Shown here: positions 6,820 through 11,324 of the stretch, in pieces
Layout: each line of letters opens with the position of its first letter
Numbering within the stretch: the first letter of the stretch is position 1
NCBI GenBank assembly: GCA_002502785.1
Contig: DAQG01000036.1
Span: 1-11,324 of the forward strand
Direction of reading: 5' to 3'
From: Methanothrix harundinacea
GTDB lineage: Archaea > Halobacteriota > Methanosarcinia > Methanotrichales > Methanotrichaceae
Length of the DNA stretch: 11,324 nt
The notes under the pieces: generated by a model
Databases searched by the model: none
What the model saw: only the letters and a program-made list of their open reading frames with translations
What the model was told of the DNA's origin: nothing
Program-made: the position numbers and the translations under genes

Positions 6820-7593
6820 CTATCGAAGGAGGCTTCTCCCCTCCTCCGACCGAAATAGGGGCGGCTCCCAATCTTCGACGATCCGCCACCTCTTCCCCCT
6901 CTTTTCCTCCTTCCCTCTGCCCCTCACCTTTTCCGTTCCAACTCTCTCTTCGCCGCCCTCGCCCGCTTCCACATCACCCTTCGCCCCTTCATCCGGCCAC
7001 CGGCCCTCCCGGCGGATCAGGATTCCACGCCTCTGCCAGGCCGGGCTCTTGGCGAGGTTTGTCCCCCGTCGAAATAGCATCTCGTGGATCTCGGCCTCCT
7101 TCATGCCCCGGAGCCGTCCCATCGCCTCGTCGGGGGCGAGGCCGTCGTCGATCAGGGCGTAAAACCCGCTGGAGAATACGTGGTTTCTCCAGGCCTCGTC
7201 CTGCCTTCCGGCAAAGTACTCGACGACCTCTTCGCGGCAGAGGGGGATCGCCCTCGCGTCCATGGCGACAGCCCTTTCGAGGTTGAGGGATAGGTATCCC
7301 GAGAGGGACCCGGCCACCACCGAGTCGATCTTCTCCAGGCGGCCGTTGAAGGGCGCCTCCGGGAAGAGGAGGTTGATCTCGTCGGAGAAGGTGAATGCGA
7401 GGGTGGGTGCAAGCCCCGAATCCTCGACGAATTCCCTTGCGGCCTTCGCCATGGCTCTCGCGAAATCGAGATCGTAGGGCTTTTTCGCATCCTTGAGGAG
7501 TTTTCCAAACCCTCTGCCGTCGGCTCTCACCACCAGCGGGGCGCGGACCCTGAGGTCGGCGTACACCTCCCGCCTATCTGCCCTTCTTGTCAT
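6820..7593 (-). CDS. thg1: tRNA(His) guanylyltransferase/Thg1-like 3'-5' polymerase
   Basis: Thg1-family enzymes add nucleotides to the 5' end of tRNA in the 3'-5' direction, either the G-1 of tRNA-His or a template-directed repair. Visible family motifs are VRADGRGF (metal-binding Asp25 and Gly26), FTFSDEINLLF (Asp71, Glu72), the KIDSVVAGSLSGY helix, MDARAIPL and RGTNL. The family's HINNLYN segment is replaced by WRNHVFS at about 135-141, more like the archaeal Thg1-like (TLP) branch; that placement is inferred. The enzyme core ends near 200. Residues about 205-236 form a Gly/Glu/Lys/Arg-rich insertion before an EDWEPPLF block. The ATG at 7593 overlaps the upstream PRC-barrel gene by 20 bp and has no strong ribosome site, so coupled translation is likely. 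The frame has no internal amber codon, unlike the pyrrolysine-containing Thg1 reported from Methanosarcina. Confidence 0.9.
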   Translation of the reverse strand: MTRRADRREVYADLRVRAPLVVRADGRGFGKLLKDAKKPYDLDFARAMAKAAREFVEDSGLAPTLAFTFSDEINLLFPEAPFNGRLEKIDSVVAGSLSGYLSLNLERAVAMDARAIPLCREEVVEYFAGRQDEAWRNHVFSSGFYALIDDGLAPDEAMGRLRGMKEAEIHEMLFRRGTNLAKSPAWQRRGILIRREGRWPDEGAKGDVEAGEGGEERVGTEKVRGRGKEEKRGKRWRIVEDWEPPLFRSEEGRSLLR

Positions 7594-7837
7594 CGCTGTA
7601 AGGCATGGTGCCGAAGTGCTTGGTGATTATGATGTCTCCGACGGCGGTGACGCCCTTGTATGGTATGATTATCCCCTTCCCCTTGAGGTCGAGGAAGGAC
7701 CTGTTCACGTTTCCAAGAGCTAGGCCGCTCACCTCGCCCACATCCGGATCGAGCACCACGTCGTCGACCCTTCCGACTAAGATTCCTTTCTGGGTGTAGA
7801 CGTCCTGGTCCAAAAGTGCAGTAATTTCGATGCGCAT
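7574..7837 (-). CDS. Short PRC-barrel domain protein
   Basis: The 87-residue product is a single PRC-barrel: ITALLDQDVYTQKGILVGRV at the start, VVLDPDVGEVSGLALG in the middle and IIIPYKGVTAVGDIIIT towards the end. Related short euryarchaeal proteins include the cell-division proteins CdpB of haloarchaea, while other PRC-barrels take part in RNA processing (RimM). This sequence does not decide between the two. The ATG is preceded by a strong Shine-Dalgarno sequence, AGGAGGGG (7843-7850), 5 nt away. It is the first gene of the minus-strand group with the Thg1-like and Hfq-like genes. A TTTATGAT-type TATA element upstream (about 7871-7879, minus strand) may serve the group. Confidence 0.88.
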   Translation of the reverse strand: MRIEITALLDQDVYTQKGILVGRVDDVVLDPDVGEVSGLALGNVNRSFLDLKGKGIIIPYKGVTAVGDIIITKHFGTMPYSDDKKGR

Positions 7838-7994
7838 CTCGTCCCCTCCTTTCAGGTTGTTGCTCTCATATCATAAATCTTGTGATCAGTTCGGCTCAGA
7901 AAAACGTAATAAGCCCCAGATCCAAGCCTCAGATCAGACCCGATCCAGCCGATTGGGAGATTGTGCAAATTTTCAGGAGGATATTTTTACGATT

Positions 7995-8573
7995 GTGGGC
8001 ATATCTGGCAGTCCCAACCGGGGAGGAAACGCCGAACACCTCCTCGACCAAGCTTTGAGGATCGCGACTGAGCGGGGTTTCAGGACCGAGAAGCTTCTAT
8101 CTTCAGAGCTTGAGGTGGGGTTTTGTACCGACTGCGGCGAGTGCGGGCGGGGTAGGCCCTGTCCCATCGAGGACGACATGGCCGCGGTCCGCGAGACGCT
8201 GGCGGATGCCTCGGGAATAATTGTCGCATCCCCGGTCTACTTCGGTAACGTCACCGGCCAGCTCAAGGCGCTCTTCGACAGGACCCTTCTTTTGAGAAGG
8301 CAGGGGTTCCTTTTAAAGAACAAGGTGGGCTGCGCCGTCGCCGTAGGACGGTCCAGGAACGGAGGCCAGGAGAAGACGATCGAGGCGATCCAGACCTGGA
8401 TGCACATCCACGGGATGGTGGTCGTCGGCGACGACAGCCACTTTGGAGGGATAGCCGTCGAGCCTTCGCGAGAGGACGAGATCGGGATTGAGACGGCCAG
8501 AGCCACTGCAATGAAGCTCTGCGATGTTCTCGATCTGATGCAAAAGAGGCAGGGGTCCTGCTGGATCGGATGA
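7995..8573 (+). CDS. Isf-type iron-sulfur flavoprotein (NADPH-dependent FMN reductase family)
   Basis: The protein has a flavodoxin-like FMN fold: GISGSPNRGGNAEHLL (phosphate loop) at the N-terminus and SPVYFGNVTGQLKALFDRT at about 79-97. Inserted between them is a compact cysteine motif, Cys44, 47, 50 and 56 (CX2CX2CX5C), like that which holds the [4Fe-4S] cluster of Methanosarcina Isf. Isf accepts electrons from ferredoxin and reduces O2 or H2O2, so a protective redox role is likely. Length, about 193 residues, fits Isf. The start is uncertain. GGAGG lies at 7976-7980, but the only standard start nearby is GTG at 7995, 14 nt away; ACG at 7989 and ATT at 7983 or 7992 would be non-standard. 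A much longer frame from ATG 7830 overlaps the divergent PRC gene and its promoter and is unlikely. Confidence 0.88.
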   Translation: MGISGSPNRGGNAEHLLDQALRIATERGFRTEKLLSSELEVGFCTDCGECGRGRPCPIEDDMAAVRETLADASGIIVASPVYFGNVTGQLKALFDRTLLLRRQGFLLKNKVGCAVAVGRSRNGGQEKTIEAIQTWMHIHGMVVVGDDSHFGGIAVEPSREDEIGIETARATAMKLCDVLDLMQKRQGSCWIG

Positions 8574-8579
8574 CCGATC
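8564..8579 (+). terminator. Small hairpin across the stop codon of the flavoprotein gene
   Basis: GATCGG and CCGATC form a 6-bp stem around the 4-nt loop ATGA, which contains part of the stop codon TGA (8571-8573). No T-run follows directly, so termination at this point is doubtful. It is listed as the first of four hairpins in the convergent intergenic region. Confidence 0.35.
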
Positions 8580-8593
8580 TATGAATGGTGAAA

Positions 8594-8697
8594 ATTGGGA
8601 GAGGAAATGCCCCTCCCAATACCCCCTTCAATTATACTCCCCTCCCTTTGGGGAGATCTTCATCATCTTGAGGCCGGGAGGAGAAGATCCTCCCGGC
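8594..8697. terminator. Three successive hairpins between convergent genes
   Basis: Three inverted repeats lie in a row: ATTGGGAG/CTCCCAAT (8594-8601 and 8613-8620), CTCCCC/GGGGAG (8637-8642 and 8650-8655) and the perfect 10-bp GCCGGGAGGA/TCCTCCCGGC with a 5-nt loop (8673-8682 and 8688-8697). They separate the plus-strand flavoprotein gene from the minus-strand Ig-like gene and probably act as a two-way terminator or RNA 3'-end protector. All three stems carry a GGGAG or GGGGAG core. T-runs are short (for example TTT at 8647-8649), so a purely intrinsic terminator is not proven. Confidence 0.55.
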
Positions 8698-8802
8698 GTC
8701 GGTCCCCCTTGCGTCCCGACATATTTTCGCGGAGTTGTGTTATAATCATCAACTTCGGAGCAGAATCGGCAAAGCCTGCCGTTCGCTCCGATTATGCAAA
8801 CC

Positions 8803-10458
8803 TCACCAGGTTATGGCGTAGTCTCTAACCTGGTAGCTGTCCCAGCCGTCTGATCCAGCGTGATTTCCGTCCCTGATCCAGACGTTAACCTGGCTCGTCC
8901 CGACATCCGATGCGGTTGTCTGCCAGGTCCACTGGTTAGTCGCCGTCCATCCGGTCATGTCTTTCCAGCTGTTCCCCGTCGATGGGCCTTTCAGCCAGAA
9001 CCTGTAATAAATCTGGTCGCCCTCGGGATCGCGAACGTTGGCGGTCCACTTGATCTTCATCCCGGCCTTCCTCGGACTTTCCTTGTTGGCTGCAAGTCCC
9101 AAGGCCGTAGGCGGCTGGTTTGTCGCCTGGGCAAAGCCGAGTACCGTGAAGTCTCTCACCTGGTAGCTGTCCCAGCTGTCAGATCCCGCGTGTTTTCCGT
9201 CCCTGATCCAGACGTTCACCTGATTGGTACCGACGTCTGAGCTTGAGGTCCACCATGTCCACTGGTTGCTCGCCGTCCACCCGGTCATATCCTTCCAGCC
9301 GTTCCCCGTCGAGGGCCCCTTCAGCCAGAACCTGTAGTATATCTGGTCTCCATCGAGGTCGGTGGCAGTCGCGGTCCAGAATATCGAAGATCCCGCGACC
9401 AGGGGACTTCCCCTGTTTGGAACTAGATCCGTCGCCGTTGGCGGCTCGTTGGCCCTTGGAGAAGTTACAGTGCAGTCTCTCACCTGGTAGCTGTCCCAGC
9501 TGTCGGATCCTGCGTGCTTTCCGTCCCTGATCCAGACGTTCACCTGATTTGCCCCGACGTCGGATGCGGTTGTCTGCCAGGTCCACCGGTTGTTCGCAGT
9601 CCATCCTGTCATGTCCTTCCAACCGTTCCCCGTCGAGGGTCCCTTCAGCCAGAACCTGTAGTATATCTGGTCTCCATCGGGGTCAGTCGCCCTGGCGGTC
9701 CAAGAAATGGAAGAACCCGCATTCTGTGGCACTGCCGGGCTCTGGATCAGCTCGGTGACCGAGGGCAGCTCATTCGCCCTCGGAAGAGTTACTGTATAGT
9801 CTTTGATCAGGTAGCTGTTCGATCCGTCGGGCCCCGCGTGATACCCGTCCTTAACGCTGACGCAGACCTGGCTCGTCCCCACGTCGGAGAGGGATGTCCT
9901 CCAGGTCCATCGGTTGCTCGAGGTCCAGCCCGCCATCTCCCGCCAGGTCCAGCTGGTGGACGGCCCCTTAAGCCAGAACTTGTAGAGAAGGGCGTCACCA
10001 TCCGGATCGCTCGCCCTGGCGGTCCAGGTCACGGAGGACCCTGCCACCAGAGGGCTCGCCGTGTCAGGGAAAAGATCAGTCGCCACCGGCTGCTGGTTGT
10101 ACCAGCCTCGGTTGTACCGGGTGCTCCACCTGGCGCTGGGCATCCAGAGGCCGTCGCCCACGGGCGGCTCCTCCGGCCAGAGGTTGTAGTGGACGCTCTC
10201 ATGATAGTAAGAGGCACCATCAGGCCCGGAGAACGGCAAATCGGACCATATGAAAGACGTATGGCTCATGCCAGACCCCGATATCTGAAAAGTCACTGTG
10301 CCCGCAGCGGTGGCTGATGATACCACCGCCGCCAGGATCATCACCATTAAAGAAAAGGTCCCCATTATGTAAGGAAGGTTCTCCTTGATGAACGCCTCTT
10401 TGAAGAGCTTCCTCAGGGACTCCTCCCCCAATTTCGTTATAACCAACCCCCCAACCAT
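8803..10458 (-). CDS. Secreted Ig-like repeat surface protein (four units)
   Basis: The complete 551-residue protein has an amphipathic, charged N-terminus (1-29), a hydrophobic segment (about 31-51) and a unique Trp/Tyr-rich region (about 54-122). Four Ig-like units of 100-110 residues follow (about 124, 231, 338 and 448 to the end). Each carries AGSSxxWTAxATDPDGD, YYRFWLKGPSTGN, a WTWQTT strand, NQVNVWIRDGxHAG and a final VRDYTV strand. The protein stops exactly at the last strand of unit 4, so any anchoring is N-terminal. Units 1 and 2 each carry one Cys, at about 199 and 319. The units are close relatives of those at 1-1552. I chose the ATG at 10458 because AGGTGAT, complementary to the 16S rRNA end, lies 6 nt upstream; an in-frame TTG at 10464 abuts it. 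A structural or adhesive role at the cell surface is inference. Confidence 0.92.
   Translation of the reverse strand: MVGGLVITKLGEESLRKLFKEAFIKENLPYIMGTFSLMVMILAAVVSSATAAGTVTFQISGSGMSHTSFIWSDLPFSGPDGASYYHESVHYNLWPEEPPVGDGLWMPSARWSTRYNRGWYNQQPVATDLFPDTASPLVAGSSVTWTARASDPDGDALLYKFWLKGPSTSWTWREMAGWTSSNRWTWRTSLSDVGTSQVCVSVKDGYHAGPDGSNSYLIKDYTVTLPRANELPSVTELIQSPAVPQNAGSSISWTARATDPDGDQIYYRFWLKGPSTGNGWKDMTGWTANNRWTWQTTASDVGANQVNVWIRDGKHAGSDSWDSYQVRDCTVTSPRANEPPTATDLVPNRGSPLVAGSSIFWTATATDLDGDQIYYRFWLKGPSTGNGWKDMTGWTASNQWTWWTSSSDVGTNQVNVWIRDGKHAGSDSWDSYQVRDFTVLGFAQATNQPPTALGLAANKESPRKAGMKIKWTANVRDPEGDQIYYRFWLKGPSTGNSWKDMTGWTATNQWTWQTTASDVGTSQVNVWIRDGNHAGSDGWDSYQVRDYAITW
8820..10060 (-). repeat. Tandem 324-330-bp coding repeats of the second Ig-like protein
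   Basis: Equivalent points (the GGTAGCTGT segment) occur at 8832, 9162, 9486 and 9810, giving periods of 330, 324 and 324 bp. The three C-terminal units (left in the window) are closely similar at DNA level, for example the segments encoding GPSTGN.WKDMTGWTA. The N-terminal unit (right) is more diverged. Confidence 0.85.
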
Positions 10459-10529
10459 GCTCAAATCACCTACTACGTCTTATTCCGTTCACAGCAAACC
10501 TTTCCACCACCCGAAGCCTGGCCTGGCAA

Positions 10530-10552
10530 TTTTAAATACCTATTTTTCATAT
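10530..10552 (-). promoter_or_regulatory. TATA/BRE promoter of the second Ig-like gene
   Basis: On the minus strand ATGAAAAATAG (BRE-like) is followed by GTATTTAAAA (TATA-like). The block is 20 of 23 positions identical to the one at 1617-1639, and lies at almost the same distance from the gene (about 70 bp from the ATG at 10458). Confidence 0.75.
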
Positions 10553-10589
10553 TGGGCCCCTGTTAGTCGCTTTTCGGTCAGCCGGGTTA

Positions 10590-10608
10590 TGTGAACCGCC
10601 TGTGAACC
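10590..10608. promoter_or_regulatory. Two TGTGAACC direct repeats, candidate regulator site
   Basis: TGTGAACC occurs at 10590-10597 and 10601-10608, offset by 11 bp, about one helical turn. The pair lies about 60-70 bp upstream of the TATA element of the second Ig-like gene. It is also about 130 bp upstream of the divergent gene at 10740, so it could serve either or both. A GTGAAC occurs at a matching offset upstream of the left Ig-like gene (1679). Confidence 0.4.
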
Positions 10609-10708
10609 TGATGTAGACGCCTCAATGGTTGACGATTGCAAGACGATACGAGATGGGGAGAATTTGCAACGAGAGATCATCGCCGTGATTCCATCAAACA
10701 GATGTTCA

Positions 10709-10717
10709 TTTATACCA
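10709..10717 (+). promoter_or_regulatory. TATA box of the right-edge gene
   Basis: TTTATACCA is centred about 27 bp upstream of the ATG at 10740, the usual distance from TATA box to transcription start. The transcript is therefore probably leaderless. Confidence 0.6.
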
Positions 10718-10739
10718 TAGTTAACTTAGTCGTGGATGG

Positions 10740-11324
10740 ATGAAACTTCTGGTGATCTTCGGCGTAGTGCTGTTTCTTTCCTCTTCCTTAATTATTGCTT
10801 CTAGCTCGCCGGGTATAGAATATGGTCTTGGAAAATCTAAAAGTGGTAATGCAATCATTTCGAATGAAAATGCATTTCATGGTCCGCATTCCGTCATGCT
10901 ATCTGTTGGTGAATCTAAAAAATATATTCGACTTATGATATATCTTGAAGACCCTTTGCCTCTAGAAGAAGTGGACGATTTTTGTATGCAACTGCTTCCT
11001 CGCAGTGGCGCTGGTGATATTGAGATTAGATTCTTTCTTGACGTCAACGGCGACGGAAAATACACTAGCAAAGTGTCTGATGGAGATAACTGGATCAAAT
11101 CCAGAGCAAATATTTGGGATGGAGCTAACTCTTCCGAATCTGTATGGTCGGAACTCAGCGCCTTCGATTCCCGTTTCGTATATAAGAATAGAACAGGTGA
11201 CGAAATCGGCGATCTGGCTGGATGTCAGGATCATTTCGGCATTGCTGGTGTTGTGAGGATATGGATAACAATGTATGGAATGGGCGAGGATGGTGGATCT
11301 TGTCGGCAGCGTGCCGAATGTGAT
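10740..11324 (+). CDS. Secreted protein with DxNxDG loop, N-terminal part
   Basis: The frame is open from an ATG at 10740 to the right edge (195 codons), so the C-terminus is missing. The start has a signal peptide: MKLLVIFGVVLFLSSSLIIA, with cleavage expected near residues 20-24. The mature part is predicted to be mostly beta structure, with one DVNGDGKY loop (about 102-109) like a calcium-binding dockerin/EF-hand or thrombospondin type 3 loop. Cysteines are at about 82, 162, 188 and 194, which would allow disulfides outside the cell. I do not recognise the family. By eye the gene is A/T-richer than the metabolic genes. It is divergent from the second Ig-like gene with 281 bp between, and could belong to the same envelope group (inference). 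Overlapping open frames on both strands in this stretch are shadows. Confidence 0.82.
   Translation, partial: MKLLVIFGVVLFLSSSLIIASSSPGIEYGLGKSKSGNAIISNENAFHGPHSVMLSVGESKKYIRLMIYLEDPLPLEEVDDFCMQLLPRSGAGDIEIRFFLDVNGDGKYTSKVSDGDNWIKSRANIWDGANSSESVWSELSAFDSRFVYKNRTGDEIGDLAGCQDHFGIAGVVRIWITMYGMGEDGGSCRQRAECD

Noticed and set aside
6579..7286. 235-codon plus-strand open frame opposite the Hfq-like and Thg1-like genes
   Set aside because: Pro/Arg/Ser-rich low-complexity translation running across two minus-strand genes with clear families.
7830..7994. 55-residue N-terminal extension of the flavoprotein from ATG 7830
   Set aside because: It would overlap the start of the divergent PRC-barrel gene and its promoter, and the extra residues do not resemble the family.
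9514..10317. 267-codon plus-strand open frame opposite the second Ig-like gene
   Set aside because: Its translation repeats with the antisense coding repeat and has no start signal; a shadow.
1..11324. CRISPR array, tRNA or rRNA, insertion sequence or phage gene
   Set aside because: The only periodic sequences are coding repeats (102, 318 and 324-330 bp); no short direct repeats with unique spacers, cloverleaf, rRNA-like or transposase-like sequence was recognised by eye.

Overview
The window looks like a chromosomal segment of a methanogenic euryarchaeon, most likely Methanothrix/Methanosaeta or a close relative in the Methanosarcinales. The pointers are a formaldehyde-activating enzyme, a DmrX-type dihydromethanopterin reductase, a stand-alone archaeal GMP synthase glutaminase subunit, a Thg1-like 3'-5' polymerase, an Isf-type iron-sulfur flavoprotein, archaeal TATA/BRE promoters and T-run terminators. 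The genus is an inference from gene content; there is no rRNA or other marker here.

Layout, left to right. Positions 1-1552 (minus) hold the N-terminal 517 codons of a secreted or membrane-anchored protein built from ~106-residue Trp/Tyr-rich Ig-like repeats; it runs off the left edge. A 361-bp promoter/terminator region follows. Next come fae (minus) and, divergent from it, dmrX (plus), guaA subunit A (plus) and a YkgJ-type cysteine-cluster gene (plus, overlapping guaAA by 13 bp). Positions 4688-6427 encode a secreted protein of 15 TPR units, ending in a hairpin plus T-run terminator. A compact minus-strand group follows in transcription order: PRC-barrel protein, Thg1-like protein (20-bp overlap), Hfq/Sm-like protein (28-bp gap). 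Divergent from it is an Isf-type flavoprotein. A hairpin-rich convergent intergenic region precedes a second Ig-like repeat protein (minus, 8803-10458). Divergent from that, the 5' end of a secreted protein with a DxNxDG loop runs off the right edge.

Functional themes. There is a C1/tetrahydromethanopterin pair (fae, dmrX), a purine biosynthesis gene, and an RNA-related pair (Thg1-like, Hfq-like) grouped with a PRC-barrel gene. The rest is an envelope set: two paralogous Ig-like repeat proteins, the secreted TPR protein and the right-edge secreted protein. The two Ig-like genes lie about 7 kb apart, but they share repeat type, an unusually long pre-hydrophobic N-terminus, and a near-identical promoter element at the same distance from the start codon. 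I see no CRISPR array, tRNA, rRNA, transposase or phage gene. No complete novel multi-gene system is evident; the most interesting items are the co-regulated envelope repeat proteins and the Hfq-like/Thg1-like/PRC-barrel operon.
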